Shown here: positions 1-9,575 of the stretch, in pieces | How the letters are laid out: every line of letters starts with the position of its first letter | Numbering within the stretch: the first letter of the stretch is position 1 | NCBI RefSeq assembly: GCF_026163695.1 | Contig: NZ_JAOTID010000008.1 | Coordinates: 150,086 to 214,085, forward strand | DNA length: 64,000 bases | Direction of reading: 5' to 3' | From: Shumkonia mesophila | Lineage (GTDB): Bacteria; Pseudomonadota; Alphaproteobacteria; Rhodospirillales; Shumkoniaceae | The notes under the pieces: generated by a model | The model's input: only the letters and a program-made list of their open reading frames with translations | Databases searched by the model: none | Told to the model about the DNA's origin: nothing | Program-made: the position numbers and the translations under genes

Positions 1-611
1 CGCGCGACGATATCCATCGTTCTCTCGAGCGCCTGCAAACCGATCATGTAGACCTGTTGCAACTCCACTCCCTCACCCATCCCGACGAGTGGGAACAGGC
101 GCTCTCGCCGGGCGGCGCGCTGGAGGCGGCGATCGAGGCCCGCGAACAGGGGCTGACCCGCTTCATCGGCGTGACCGGCCATGGTTGGACGGTGGCGGCG
201 ATGCATCGCCGGGCGCTCGAACGCTTCGCCTTCGATTCGGTCCTGATGCCGTGGAACTGGTTCGCCGCGAACCACCCCACGTACGGCCGCGACTTCGAAG
301 CGACGGCGGCGCTGTGCGCCGAGCGGGGCGTCGCCGTGCAGACCATCAAGTCGTGCGCGCGGGGCGCCTGGGCAGCCGGCCAGTCGCGGACCCGCACCAC
401 CTGGTACCAGCCCCTCGACCAGGAAGCCGACATTCGCACCGCCGTCGCCTGGGTGCTGGGCAGGCCCGACATCTTCCTGATTTCCACCGGGGATACGCAT
501 GTCCTGCCCATGATCCTCAAGGCGGCGGCGGAACGGCCGCCGGTCCCCGACGCGGCAGCCATGGAGGCCTTCGGCGCCAACGCCGGTCTGACGTCGATCT
601 TCGGGCTTTAA
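1..611 (+). CDS. Aldo/keto reductase family protein, 3' part only
   Basis: The frame is open from base 3 and ends at a TAA at 609-611, so the gene starts upstream of the window and about 202 residues are visible. The first visible residues contain [16 protein letters not shown], the aldo/keto reductase signature in which a long helix is followed by the strand carrying an active-site-region histidine. The family uses NAD(P)H to reduce carbonyls or acts as a TIM-barrel oxidoreductase. The rest ([11 protein letters not shown], the [17 protein letters not shown] helix-strand) fits the second half of the barrel. The N-terminal catalytic Asp/Tyr/Lys region lies outside the window, so activity cannot be judged and the substrate is unknown. 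It is convergent with the MaoC gene downstream. Confidence 0.85.
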   Translation, partial: RDDIHRSLERLQTDHVDLLQLHSLTHPDEWEQALSPGGALEAAIEAREQGLTRFIGVTGHGWTVAAMHRRALERFAFDSVLMPWNWFAANHPTYGRDFEATAALCAERGVAVQTIKSCARGAWAAGQSRTRTTWYQPLDQEADIRTAVAWVLGRPDIFLISTGDTHVLPMILKAAAERPPVPDAAAMEAFGANAGLTSIFGL

Positions 612-632
612 GCGGCGCCTCGCCGCCCGAGC

Positions 633-1148
633 CTAGATGTCGTAGGCCGGGCCGCGGCCACGGCGATAGACCAGCACGGTGCGCTTGAAGCTCATCACCG
701 TCTCGCCCTTCTGGTTGAGGCCTTCCGTCAGCACGGTGACGATGCCTTGGTCGGGGCGGGAGCGCGACTCGCGCTTGGCCAGCACGCGGGTGGTGGCATA
801 AAGCGTGTCGCCGGCGAACACCGGCCGGGTCAGCTTGACCTCGTCCCAGCCGAGGTTGGCCACCACGTGCTTGCTGATCGAGTTGACCGTCATTCCGGTC
901 ACCACCGCAAAGGTCAGCGTACTGTCGACCAGCGGCTTGCCCCATTCCGTCTGCGCCGAGTAGTGGGCGTCGAAATGCAGCGGCGCCGTGTTCATCGTCA
1001 GCAGCGTGAACCAGTAGTTGTCGGTTTCGGTGATGGTCCGGCCCGGCCGGTGCTCGATCTCCGTCCCCTCGACGAAGTCCTCGTAATAGAGCCCGAAATC
1101 CTCGCGAAATGCCTTGTCGCCGACCTTGCGATAGACATTGACATCCAT
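633..1148 (-). CDS. MaoC-like (R)-hydratase / hot-dog fold acyl-CoA dehydratase
   Basis: 171 residues, the usual size of a single hot-dog MaoC domain. It has the typical N-terminal stretch (YYEDFVEGTEIEHRPGRTIT) leading into TETDNYWFTLLTMNTAPLHF, where the family's catalytic Asp/His hydratase motif sits. GDTLYATTRVLAKRESRS follows in the central sheet. Relatives hydrate enoyl-CoA or mesaconyl-CoA type substrates in the cytoplasm; the exact acyl-CoA is not shown. The ATG is preceded on its strand by a purine-rich GAGGGGAG, supporting this start. No other acyl-CoA gene lies beside it, so the pathway cannot be inferred. Confidence 0.85.
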   Translation of the reverse strand: MDVNVYRKVGDKAFREDFGLYYEDFVEGTEIEHRPGRTITETDNYWFTLLTMNTAPLHFDAHYSAQTEWGKPLVDSTLTFAVVTGMTVNSISKHVVANLGWDEVKLTRPVFAGDTLYATTRVLAKRESRSRPDQGIVTVLTEGLNQKGETVMSFKRTVLVYRRGRGPAYDI

Positions 1149-1818
1149 GGCAGACTCCCCTCGTCCGGTGATGGAAGGTTCGCCCTCATCATAGCTGGAC
1201 GGACGGACGGTGCGCGCCGCATCCCGGCCAAGCCCGACCTGTCAAATCTGCCACTCCGTCACTCCTGCCAGTTATTGTGCCTCCGTAAAAATCACAAATG
1301 ATAATCATCCGCAATATCCAATCGGGAACACCGGGGGGCGGCGACAGATAAATCAGGGAATTGCTTGCGGGGGGGTGTTTTTATGTGGCTCTACATGAGT
1401 TTAGGGATTGGCTTGCGTGAGACGCCGGGGAGCGTCGGCTTTCGTGCTTCCGTCCATCCCGTGGCTGGCGGTGCACCTTTGCAACTGGTCCACCAGTCCA
1501 CCGATCGCGACGATGGAACGCGCGGAGGCATCCGTAGTCTCGGTATCGTGGCCTCGTCCCGCCAGCGGCCACCGGCCAAACCGAGCCGCGAGGTCCCGTC
1601 ACCCCAGTGGACGGGTCCGGTGATCGACCTTACCGCGGAACCGGCGCCAGTCCAGCGCGGGCAGCTGATCGATATCCTGGTCTAGCGACCCCCATTGGCC
1701 CCCTCGCCCCGCAACGATGTCCGCGAATTCGGCGGCCGGTGCCATGGTTGACAGCTTTTCCGCCATGGGCGACCCTGGACGGCGAAGTTGGCCTTGAGTC
1801 TCGCCGGGCTGGCGGGGG
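1149..1818. other. 670-base intergenic region, no convincing gene
   Basis: It separates the divergent MaoC and first LuxR-type genes. Open frames here lack family features and I do not support them as genes. An 11-base palindrome ATGATAATCAT lies at 1298-1308 inside a locally AT-rich patch and resembles the core of a Fur-type box; this is weak evidence. The rest shows no clear terminator, repeat or RNA gene. Confidence 0.5.
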
Positions 1819-2637
1819 GTGTTGGCGGCCATGCAGCTATCCCTTCTCTCGCAAGTCATCCAGGCTGAAAACCTGGAGGCGGCCTGGAGCGCCGTCGTCG
1901 AGTTGGCCCGAGGCGTCGGCGTCGCCGCCATCGTCAAGACGAAATACCGGCCGATCGGACAAACGAACGCCAACGGCGGGGCCCGGTTGGAACTGGCGCG
2001 GCTTTATCTCGATCCCGAGCTGACTTCGCGGTGCGCCGACATCCCGGCGGTTTCGACGTCTTCCCCGCCGCCGGCCGTCCTTTGGCTGGTCGCGCCGGCC
2101 GCGGGCGAAGTCGTGGCCCCGCCCCGCGACCTCAACGGACTTCCGGTGACGGTGCATGATTCGGCGGACGCCAGCGACCCTTTTGTCGAACGGTTCGCCC
2201 GCGCGCTGCAGGACCATCACGGCATCCTCTTCAAGACGATCCTGACCGTGCCGGGAACCCCGACCGAGGCGGACACCGTTGCCGAATTCCTGAATTTCTT
2301 CGCCACCGAACCGCTGAGCCCGGACGTCGTCTCGCTGCTGGGTAGCGTCGCCGGCGCCTACGCCGGGCGGGCCGCCGTTCTGGCGTCCAAGGAGGAGAAC
2401 GGCCGAGCCGTCAGCCTGCGCCCGCAGGAGATCGAATGCATCCGCTGGGCCGTCGCCGGAAAATCCATCCAGGACATCGCCGACATCACCGGTCTTTCCT
2501 ACCGCAGCGTCCGCTATCAAATCGATCAGGCGCGCGAACGGTATGGGTATACGAGCAACCTCCAGACGTATGTCCGCGCCTCCGTCGATTACGGGCTCGA
2601 CCCGCTCATCTGCCCGCCGCCCAAAAGCCGGGCCTGA
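1819..2637 (+). CDS. LuxR-family HTH regulator (first of a tandem pair)
   Basis: 272 residues from GTG; an ATG four codons in (1831) is an equally good start. Residues about 199-263 form a LuxR/GerE helix-turn-helix, with LRPQEIECIRWAVAGKSIQD and GLSYRSVRYQ matching the scaffold and recognition helices. The N-terminal 190 residues look like a degenerate autoinducer-binding or GAF-like sensor (ENLEAAWSAVVELARGVGV), but I cannot identify a ligand pocket. No luxI-type synthase is present, so this would be a solo. The next gene is a clear paralogue in the HTH region, 137 bases downstream and on the same strand. DNA-binding transcriptional regulation is known for the family; the target genes are unknown. 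Confidence 0.82.
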   Translation: MLAAMQLSLLSQVIQAENLEAAWSAVVELARGVGVAAIVKTKYRPIGQTNANGGARLELARLYLDPELTSRCADIPAVSTSSPPPAVLWLVAPAAGEVVAPPRDLNGLPVTVHDSADASDPFVERFARALQDHHGILFKTILTVPGTPTEADTVAEFLNFFATEPLSPDVVSLLGSVAGAYAGRAAVLASKEENGRAVSLRPQEIECIRWAVAGKSIQDIADITGLSYRSVRYQIDQARERYGYTSNLQTYVRASVDYGLDPLICPPPKSRA

Positions 2638-2774
2638 CGGAGCGAGCGGTCCCGCAGGGCCTTTGATCACGATTGCGGCATATCTGCCAGTAAAGGCTCG
2701 CCGTAGCGGCGCCGACGGTGTAGAATGACTATGTTTACGATGAAGCGGTTTTCTTTGCAGGTGCGCTGTTTCCG

Positions 2775-3824
2775 GTGATTGAGTCCGCCACAAAGACACG
2801 AATCTACGACCGCTTCATGCGGACGAACGCTCCCGCCGCCCTGTTTCAGACATGGGCCGACGTCAGGATGCGACTTGGGCTCATGGCCATCGGGTCCGTC
2901 GTCGTGAGCACCGCAGACCCCCTTACATGCCAGACGGAGCCGACGGATGGCTCGTGGCTCGACATCGCGCCGCAGGCGTCGTCGGGAACGGCGGCCGCCA
3001 TCAAGGACTTCGTCGAAAGCTTCACCTCGCTCTGCCCCGGCTTGGCCGGGCCGGGCGCCGACTTCCCGTGCGCGGGCGGGATGCACTCGGGAATTCCGTT
3101 CCGGATGTCGCGCCACGACAGGGCTGGAAGCGGCTGCGATGGCTGTGCGCGCATTTTTGGCGCTGATGGCGCCAACGGGATCAACGATCTCCTCGTCATT
3201 CCCCGGTTGTCGGGAAGCTCTGCCCCGGGTCGCGCCTTGATCTTCCTGTCGGGGACCGTCCTCGATGCCGACGAGGTCCGCTTCCTTCATGCCTCGGCCG
3301 GCCTCTATTTCACGCAGCAGGCCCTTTGGGAAAGCGGACGGCGCCACGAGCCAGACGTCGCGCTCAAGTCGCGCGAGATCGAGTGCATTCGTTGGGCGGT
3401 GACCGGCCGCACGCTTTCAGAAATCGCCGCCGTCATGGGGCTTTCCTATCGCACGGTACGTTTCCACCTCGATTCGGCGCGCTCTCGTTACGGCTTCTCC
3501 ACCAACCAGCAACTTTTCGTGCAGGCCGCCAAAGACTATGGCCTCGATCCCAACGGTACGCCGCAAACGATCCGGCAGGAGAGCCCCGTCGTCGCGGTCC
3601 CGCAGCTCCGCCGCATGCAGCCGCTGTGGGAAGACCGGCGGGGCGCCTTCGACCGGCGGAGCGGCGACCGCCGACAGGCCGATGTCGCGCCGCTGCCGTT
3701 CGCCGACCGACGCGCCGCCAAGGACCGCCGGGCCAGTGACGAACGCCGGGCCGTCGCCGAATCATCGCAATCGTCCACCGAGGCGATATTGACCCCGGAA
3801 GAAATTCGCGCCCTTCTGAACTGA
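2775..3824 (+). CDS. LuxR-family HTH regulator with DRR-repeat tail (second of pair)
   Basis: 349 residues from GTG; ATG at 2817 is an alternative start. The HTH spans about residues 194-259 (REIECIRWAVTGRTLSEIAA, GLSYRTVRFHLDSARSRYGF) and is closely similar to that of the preceding gene, so the pair arose by duplication. The N-terminal sensor is much less conserved between them. After the HTH there is an unusual 85-residue arginine- and aspartate-rich tail with five DRR and one ERR triplets at about 285-330, ending in ILTPEEIRALLN. That end resembles the N-terminal CheY-binding motif of flagellar FliM (ILSQEEIDALL). The tail is probably disordered; its role is unknown. The gene is convergent with the altronate-dehydratase gene. 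Confidence 0.8.
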   Translation: MIESATKTRIYDRFMRTNAPAALFQTWADVRMRLGLMAIGSVVVSTADPLTCQTEPTDGSWLDIAPQASSGTAAAIKDFVESFTSLCPGLAGPGADFPCAGGMHSGIPFRMSRHDRAGSGCDGCARIFGADGANGINDLLVIPRLSGSSAPGRALIFLSGTVLDADEVRFLHASAGLYFTQQALWESGRRHEPDVALKSREIECIRWAVTGRTLSEIAAVMGLSYRTVRFHLDSARSRYGFSTNQQLFVQAAKDYGLDPNGTPQTIRQESPVVAVPQLRRMQPLWEDRRGAFDRRSGDRRQADVAPLPFADRRAAKDRRASDERRAVAESSQSSTEAILTPEEIRALLN

Positions 3825-3852
3825 AAAGATCGGCTTTAAGCGCGCAGATGTT

Positions 3853-5382
3853 TTACATGCCGGGGCCGTACTGCCACGGTGAAAACTCGCTGTCGCCGAG
3901 GCCCAATTCCTCGCTCTTCGACTTCTTGCCGGAGGCGACGGCCAGGATCTCCCGGAAAATGCGCTCGCCCATCTCGGCCACCGTTGCCTCGCCGTCGGCG
4001 ATGACCCCGCAGTTGATGTCCATGTCGCCGGTGAGCCGCGTGAACATCGGCGTGTTGGTGGCCAGCTTGATGACCGGCGAGGGCTTGCACCCCCAGCCCG
4101 AGCCGCGGCCGGTGGTGAAGCAGTTGATGGTGGCGCCACCGGCGTTGATACCGGTGACCGAGTGGGGATCGTAGCCGGGTGTATCCATGAAGACGAACCC
4201 CTTGGACGTGACCGGCTCGGCGTATTCGACCACCTCGACCATGTTGGTGGTACCGCCCTTCGACACCGCGCCCAGGGATTTTTCGAGGATGGTGGTAAGC
4301 CCGCCTTCCTTGTTGCCGGGCGAGGGGTTGTTGTCCATCTCGCCGCCCCGCTTGGCGGTGTAGTCTTCCCACCAGTGGATGCGCTCGACCAGCTTTTCAC
4401 CGACGGTGCGCGACACGGCGCGGCGCGTCAGCAGATGTTCGGCGCCGTAAACCTCGGGCGTCTCGCCCAGCACGGCGGTGCCGCCGTGGCGCACCAGAAG
4501 ATCGGCCGCCGCCCCCAAGGCCGGGTTGGCGGTGATGCCGGAATAGCCGTCGGAGCCGCCGCACTGCAGCCCCAGCATCAGGCGGTCGGCCGACACCGTC
4601 TGCCGCCGGGCCTTGTCGGCCTCGGGCAGCATCTCGCGCACCAGCTCGACGCCGCGGCGGATGGTTTCCATCGAGCCGCCGGCATCCTGGATGTTGATGA
4701 AGCGGCTCATCCGGGTGTCCTTGAGCCCGTAGCGCTCGACGATGCTGTCCACCAGGTTGCTCTCGCAGCCCAGCCCGACCAGCACGAAACCGGCGACGTT
4801 GGGATTGGTGGCGTAACCGATGGTGCAGCGTTGCAGGATGTGGACGTCCTCGGTATCGACGCCGCGCCCGCAGCCGCCGCCGTGGGTCACCGGAAAGACG
4901 CCGTCGACGTGAGGAAAGGCCGAGAGCGCGTCGCCGCGGAAGGCGTCGGCGATGCGGTTGGTCACCGTGGCCGAGCAGTTGACCGTGCTGATCACCGCGA
5001 TGTAGTTGCGCGTGCCCACCCGGCCGTCGGCCCGCACATAGCCTTCGAAGGTGGCACGCTCGGCCGGCGGAACCATCCCGGGGTCGCGGCAGTCGGACCC
5101 GAAGGCGTAGTCGCGATCGAAGCTGCCCATGCCGAGGTTGTGCAGATGGACGTGCTCGCCGGGCTTGATGGCGGCGGTGGCGAACCCGATGATCTGGCCG
5201 TACTTGCGGACCGGCTCGCCCTTGGCGATGGCCGCTGTCGCCACCTTGTGGCCGGCCCCCACCGGCTGGACAAGGGTCACACCCTCGCTCTCCAGGACGG
5301 AACCGGCGGCCAACGCCTCGCGGGCCACCACCACGTTGTCCGTGGGGGCCAGGCGGATGATCGGGGTCTTATGAGCGCTCAT
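3853..5382 (-). CDS. uxaA: UxaA-family altronate/galactarate-type dehydratase
   Basis: 509 residues, full length for the UxaA/GarD family, which dehydrates aldonic or aldaric acids to 2-keto-3-deoxy acids using Fe2+ in the cytoplasm. The N-terminal 100 residues form an SAF domain (ALAAGSVLESEGVTLVQPVG). The catalytic part carries RNYIAVISTVNCSATVTNRI, GGGCGRGVDTEDV, LQCGGSDGYSGITANPALGA and NPSPGNKEGGLTTILEKSLG, all family hallmarks. The single-chain layout with SAF and C-terminal domain fits altronate dehydratase best, but the substrate may differ. No uxaB or uxaC lies next to it. It is convergent with the LuxR pair and tail-to-head with the Lrp regulator, so it could be transcribed separately. 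Confidence 0.85.
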   Translation of the reverse strand: MSAHKTPIIRLAPTDNVVVAREALAAGSVLESEGVTLVQPVGAGHKVATAAIAKGEPVRKYGQIIGFATAAIKPGEHVHLHNLGMGSFDRDYAFGSDCRDPGMVPPAERATFEGYVRADGRVGTRNYIAVISTVNCSATVTNRIADAFRGDALSAFPHVDGVFPVTHGGGCGRGVDTEDVHILQRCTIGYATNPNVAGFVLVGLGCESNLVDSIVERYGLKDTRMSRFINIQDAGGSMETIRRGVELVREMLPEADKARRQTVSADRLMLGLQCGGSDGYSGITANPALGAAADLLVRHGGTAVLGETPEVYGAEHLLTRRAVSRTVGEKLVERIHWWEDYTAKRGGEMDNNPSPGNKEGGLTTILEKSLGAVSKGGTTNMVEVVEYAEPVTSKGFVFMDTPGYDPHSVTGINAGGATINCFTTGRGSGWGCKPSPVIKLATNTPMFTRLTGDMDINCGVIADGEATVAEMGERIFREILAVASGKKSKSEELGLGDSEFSPWQYGPGM

Positions 5383-5464
5383 GGTCTTTTTTCCTTCGGC
5401 CGAATGTGAGCGAAAGATAAGCGCGGGGGCGGCCCTGCGCCAATGGTTTAGTGCGGCGCCGTCG

Positions 5465-5944
5465 TCACGGGTTGCCGGGCAACGGCAGGGCGGTGCGGTA
5501 CTTCACCTGGTTCAGCGCGAAGCTGGATCGGATGTTGGCGACGCCGGCGATGCGCGTCAGGTGGTCGAGCAGAAAGCGCCGGAAAGTCGCCACGTCGGCC
5601 GCCACCACCCGCAGCAGATAGTCGGAGTCCCCCGTCATCAGATAGCACTCCATGACTTCCGGCAGGGCCCGTACCGCGCGTTCGAAGGCCTCCAGCCCCG
5701 TCTCCACCTGCTTTTCCAGGGTGACGCTGACGAACACGCTGACCGGCATGCCGGCGACGACCGGGTCGAGCAGGGTGGCGTAGCGCGCGATCACTCCCGA
5801 TTCCTCCAGCTCGCGGACGCGGCGCAGGCAGGCCGAGGCGGACAATCCGACGGTCCGCGCCAGATCGGCGTTGGAGATGCGGGCATCCTCCTGGAGACGC
5901 TCCAGGATGCGGCGGTCGATTGCGTCTAGATGACGATTTTGCAA
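5465..5944 (-). CDS. Lrp/AsnC-family transcriptional regulator
   Basis: The chosen TTG start gives 159 residues beginning [16 protein letters not shown], the normal Lrp/AsnC start. It has an AAAGG ribosome-binding site eight bases upstream. GTG at 5998 and TTG at 5977 would add non-conserved residues. The N-terminal HTH ([20 protein letters not shown]) is followed by an effector-binding RAM domain ([20 protein letters not shown]). Lrp proteins sense amino acids and control nearby catabolic genes. Divergence from the AceE/MdeB-like gene 136 bases away repeats the mdeR-mdeAB layout known from Pseudomonas putida, so local control of that gene is a reasonable inference. Confidence 0.88.
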   Translation of the reverse strand: MQNRHLDAIDRRILERLQEDARISNADLARTVGLSASACLRRVRELEESGVIARYATLLDPVVAGMPVSVFVSVTLEKQVETGLEAFERAVRALPEVMECYLMTGDSDYLLRVVAADVATFRRFLLDHLTRIAGVANIRSSFALNQVKYRTALPLPGNP

Positions 5945-6080
5945 CGATTGCGCCTTTCTATCGGGATTATTAGACAAGATATTGCGAGCATATGCCACTT
6001 TCCGGCAATCTTCGCAACCATCGGCGTTACCGGCCGTGCTATCATCCGCCGATCGATCACTGCCGCCACGGAAGACGCCT

Positions 6081-8498
6081 ATGACTGTCGGAACCGCTCC
6101 TGCCCTCACCGCCATCGCCGGCGGCAAGCCGCTACGCCGTCCCGCCGACGCGACGCCGGCAGTCGGCCCCGATACCCTCGCCGTGCTGCGGGAGATGGAG
6201 CGCAAGGCCCTGTGGCTGTCGTGCTGGATGATCCATCACGCCAACCATGTGCGTCCCTCGCGGGACGGCCTCAAGGTCGGCGGCCATCAGGCCTCCTGCG
6301 CCTCGTCGGCCACCGCGCTCACCGCCCTTTACCTCAACGTGCTGAGGCCCGAGGACCGGGTGGCGGTCAAGCCCCACGCGGCGCCGGTGTTCCACGCCCT
6401 GCAATATCTGTTGGGCCGCGAGCCGCTGGATCATCTGGTCAATTTCCGGGCCCTCGGCGGCGCCCAGTCCTATCCGTCGCGCACCAAGGACGCCGACGAC
6501 GTCGACTTCTCGACCGGCTCGGTCGGCCTTGGCGTCGGGGCGACGCTGTTCGCCGCGCTGGTGCAGGATTACGTCCGCCTGCACGGCTGGCTTCCCGCCG
6601 CACGGCCGGACGGCCGGATGATCGCCGTCATGGGCGACGCCGAACTCGACGAGGGCAACGTCTTCGAGGCGCTTCTCGAAGGCTGGAAGCACGATGTCCG
6701 GAACCTGTGGTGGATCATCGACTACAACCGCCAGAGCCTGGACGGCGTGACCAACGATTTCCTGTTCAGGAAGATCCGGGACTTCTTCCGCACCGTCGGC
6801 TGGAAGGTGATCATCCTGAAGTATGGCAAGCGGCTGGAGGCCGCCTTCGAGGGGCCGGCCGGAGAGGCGCTGAAGAAATGGATCGACGACTGCCCCAACC
6901 CGCTCTACTCGGCGCTCTGCTTCAAGGGCGGCGCCGCGTGGCGCCAGCATCTGGCCCACGACTTGGGCGGCACCAGCGGATTTCGAACCTTCCTCGATGG
7001 CCATGACGACGCCTCGCTCCACGCGCTCATGACCAATCTGGCCGGCCACGACATGGAATCGATGCTGGAGGCCTTCCACGCGGTCAAATCCGACGCCCCC
7101 CATTGTTTCGTCGCCTATACCATCAAGGGCATGGGCCTGCCGCTGGCCGGCCACAAGGACAACCATTCGGGACTGATGACGCCCGACCAGATGGAAGCCT
7201 TCCGGGCCGCCATGGGCATCGAGCCCGGCCGCGAATGGGACCGCTTCGCCGGGCTCTCCTACGACGAGGCGGCCCTGCGGACCTTCCTGGAAGACACGCC
7301 CCTGGCCCGCACCAAGCCGGCCGCGCTGCCGCCCGCCATCGCCGTCGCCCCCATCTCCGCGCCGGCGGCCGAGACGATGTCGACCCAGGAAGCCTTCGGG
7401 CGCATCATGACCGATCTCGGCAAGCGCGACGACGAGTTGGGCCGGCGCGTCGTCACCACGTCGCCCGACGTCACGGTGTCGACGAACCTGGGTGGCTGGG
7501 TGAACCACAAGCGCCTGTTCAGCCGCGAGCGCCAGCAGGACGTCTTCCGCCTGGAGGGCGTGCCCTCGCCGCAGCGCTGGGGCAAGCGGCCGGAAGGCCA
7601 GCACATCGAGTTGGGCATCGCCGAGAACAACCTGTTCCTGCTGCTTTCCGCCCTGGGACTTTCCGACCGCTTGTTCGGCGAGCGGCTGCTGCCGGTGGGC
7701 GCGCTCTACGATCCCTTCATCGCCCGCGGCCTCGATGCGCTCACCTACGGCTGCTACGCCGATGCCCGCTTCATGGTGGTCGGCACGCCGTCGGGCATCT
7801 CGCTGGCCCCCGAGGGGGGCGCGCACCAGTCCGTCACCACGCCGCTGATCGGCCTCGGCCAGCCGGGACTGACCGCCTTCGAACCGGCCTTCGCCGACGA
7901 ACTGGCCGCCGTCATGGAATGGGGCTTCGCCCACATGCAGGCGGAAAAGGGCGGCTCGGTCTACCTGCGCCTCAGTACCCGGCCCGTCCATCAGCCGGCG
8001 CGCCCGATGACGGAGGATCTTCGCGACGCCGTGCTGTCGGGCGGCTACTGGCTCCGCGAACCCGCCCCCGGCGCCGAACTGGCCGTCGTCTATACCGGCG
8101 TCGTGGCGCCCGAGGCGCTGGCAGCCTTCGAACAGATCCAGGAGGACATTCCCGGTGCCGGGCTGCTGGCCGTCACCTCGGCCGACCGCCTGCATGCCGG
8201 CTGGCGGGCCGCTCAGCGCGCCCGTGCCCAGGGGATGGGCGGCGATCCGGCCCGCGTCGAGACCCTGCTCGGCCGACTGGCTTCCGACGCCGCGCTGATT
8301 TCCGTGATCGACGGCCATCCGGCGACGCTGGCCTGGATCGGCGGCGTCGGCCGTTACCGCGCCTATCCGTTGGGGGTCGAGCGTTTCGGGCAGTCCGGCG
8401 ACATCCCCGACCTCTATCGGACGCACGGTATCGATGCCGCCGCCATCCTGGATGCCGCCGCCGCAGCCTGCCTGGAGCGCCTGCGCGGTTCCGCCTGA
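6081..8498 (+). CDS. AceE/MdeB-like 2-oxoacid dehydrogenase E1 or transketolase-like ThDP enzyme
   Basis: 805 residues from ATG with GGAAG seven bases upstream. It follows the homodimeric pyruvate dehydrogenase E1 (AceE) plan: [20 protein letters not shown] near residue 65, a thiamine diphosphate/Mg motif GDAELDEGN at about 185-193 ending in IIDYN, and the pyrimidine-binding and transketolase C-terminal domains. It is about 80 residues shorter than AceE. No E2 or E3 gene is adjacent. The nearest functional analogue I know is MdeB, a 2-oxobutyrate dehydrogenase E1 homologue next to methionine gamma-lyase and an Lrp regulator. Oxidative decarboxylation of a small 2-oxoacid is therefore likely, but substrate and partners are inferred. 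It lies divergent from the Lrp gene. Confidence 0.8.
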   Translation: MTVGTAPALTAIAGGKPLRRPADATPAVGPDTLAVLREMERKALWLSCWMIHHANHVRPSRDGLKVGGHQASCASSATALTALYLNVLRPEDRVAVKPHAAPVFHALQYLLGREPLDHLVNFRALGGAQSYPSRTKDADDVDFSTGSVGLGVGATLFAALVQDYVRLHGWLPAARPDGRMIAVMGDAELDEGNVFEALLEGWKHDVRNLWWIIDYNRQSLDGVTNDFLFRKIRDFFRTVGWKVIILKYGKRLEAAFEGPAGEALKKWIDDCPNPLYSALCFKGGAAWRQHLAHDLGGTSGFRTFLDGHDDASLHALMTNLAGHDMESMLEAFHAVKSDAPHCFVAYTIKGMGLPLAGHKDNHSGLMTPDQMEAFRAAMGIEPGREWDRFAGLSYDEAALRTFLEDTPLARTKPAALPPAIAVAPISAPAAETMSTQEAFGRIMTDLGKRDDELGRRVVTTSPDVTVSTNLGGWVNHKRLFSRERQQDVFRLEGVPSPQRWGKRPEGQHIELGIAENNLFLLLSALGLSDRLFGERLLPVGALYDPFIARGLDALTYGCYADARFMVVGTPSGISLAPEGGAHQSVTTPLIGLGQPGLTAFEPAFADELAAVMEWGFAHMQAEKGGSVYLRLSTRPVHQPARPMTEDLRDAVLSGGYWLREPAPGAELAVVYTGVVAPEALAAFEQIQEDIPGAGLLAVTSADRLHAGWRAAQRARAQGMGGDPARVETLLGRLASDAALISVIDGHPATLAWIGGVGRYRAYPLGVERFGQSGDIPDLYRTHGIDAAAILDAAAAACLERLRGSA

Positions 8499-8615
8499 AG
8501 GCATCGACCGCTATTTTGTGAATTAAACGGATTCCAGATTGCTCCGCCGGCCGTTATTGGGTGAAATGGCGACCGGCACGCGTGTGCGGTGGCAGTCTTC
8601 CCGGGGGGTCCGATC

Positions 8616-9575
8616 ATGAAACCTGTCGTTCTCGTCACCCGCAAGTTGCCCGATGCCGTCGAGGCGCGGCTTCGCCGCGATTACGAGGCCCGCCTCAACC
8701 CCACCGACACCCTCTATTCGGCCGAGCAGATCATCGAACGGGCCCAAGGCGCCGACGCCATCCTGCCCTGTCACACCGAGAAGTTCACCGCCGAGGTGAT
8801 CGCCCGCCTGCCCAAGAGCGTGCGCGCCATCGCCAACTTCTCGGTCGGCTATGACCACGTCGATGTCGCGGCCGCCAAGGCGCGCGGCCTCGTCGTCACC
8901 AACACCCCCGACGTGCTGTCCGACGCCACCGCCGAACTGACCCTGATGTTGATGCTGGGCGCCGCGCGCCGCGCCAGCGAGGGCGAACGGCTGGTGCGCA
9001 CCCGCCAGTGGAAGGACTGGAGCCCCAGCTTCATGGTCGGCACCCAGATGACCGGCAAGCGGTTGGGCATCCTGGGCATGGGCCGGGTCGGGCGGGTCAC
9101 CGCCAGACGGGCCCGCGGCTTCGAGATGGAAATCCATTACAACGACCTCCACCGGCTTCCCGCGGAGCTCGAAGAGGGGGCCATCTTCCATCCCGCGCCT
9201 GAGGACCTGATGCCCCATTGCGATTTCCTGGCCATTCATTGCGTGGCCAGCCCTGAGACCCACAAGCTGGTCAACGCCAAGCTGATTTCGCGGCTGCCGA
9301 AAGGCGCCATCGTGGTCAACGCCAGCCGCGGCAGCGTCGTCGACGACGACGCCCTGATCGCCGCGCTGAAATCCGGCCATCTGGCGGCGGCTGGCCTCGA
9401 CGTCTACAACGACGAGCCCGACATCAAGCCAGGTTATCGCGAGCTGACCAATGCCTTCCTGATGCCGCACATCGGCAGCGCCACCCGCGAGACCCGGGAC
9501 GCCATGGGCTTCAGGGCGCTCGACAATCTGGACGCCATCTTCGCCGGCCGCCAACCCAAGGACCGGGTGGCTTAA
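8616..9575 (+). CDS. D-isomer-specific 2-hydroxyacid dehydrogenase (glyoxylate/hydroxypyruvate reductase-like)
   Basis: 319 residues from the ATG at 8616, which follows a GGGGGG stretch; an upstream in-frame GTG is less likely. Residues near 145-150 carry the Rossmann motif GILGMGRVGRVTARRA. The catalytic set is visible: Arg in NASRGSVVDDDAL, Glu in DVYNDEPDI and His in MPHIGSATRETR. The enzyme interconverts 2-oxoacids and D-2-hydroxyacids with NAD(P)H; NFSVGYDHVDVAAAKARGL is typical of glycerate or glyoxylate reductases. It lies 117 bases after the ThDP enzyme on the same strand, so both may handle related C3-C4 oxoacids. Confidence 0.88.
   Translation: MKPVVLVTRKLPDAVEARLRRDYEARLNPTDTLYSAEQIIERAQGADAILPCHTEKFTAEVIARLPKSVRAIANFSVGYDHVDVAAAKARGLVVTNTPDVLSDATAELTLMLMLGAARRASEGERLVRTRQWKDWSPSFMVGTQMTGKRLGILGMGRVGRVTARRARGFEMEIHYNDLHRLPAELEEGAIFHPAPEDLMPHCDFLAIHCVASPETHKLVNAKLISRLPKGAIVVNASRGSVVDDDALIAALKSGHLAAAGLDVYNDEPDIKPGYRELTNAFLMPHIGSATRETRDAMGFRALDNLDAIFAGRQPKDRVA

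Noticed and set aside
1298..1308. ATGATAATCAT as a Fur box
   Set aside because: Only the central 11 bases of a 19-base consensus match and no iron gene is adjacent; kept only as a remark.
1365..1685. Open frame in the gap before the first LuxR-type gene
   Set aside because: No family features, no good ribosome-binding site, and composition typical of random open frames in this genome.
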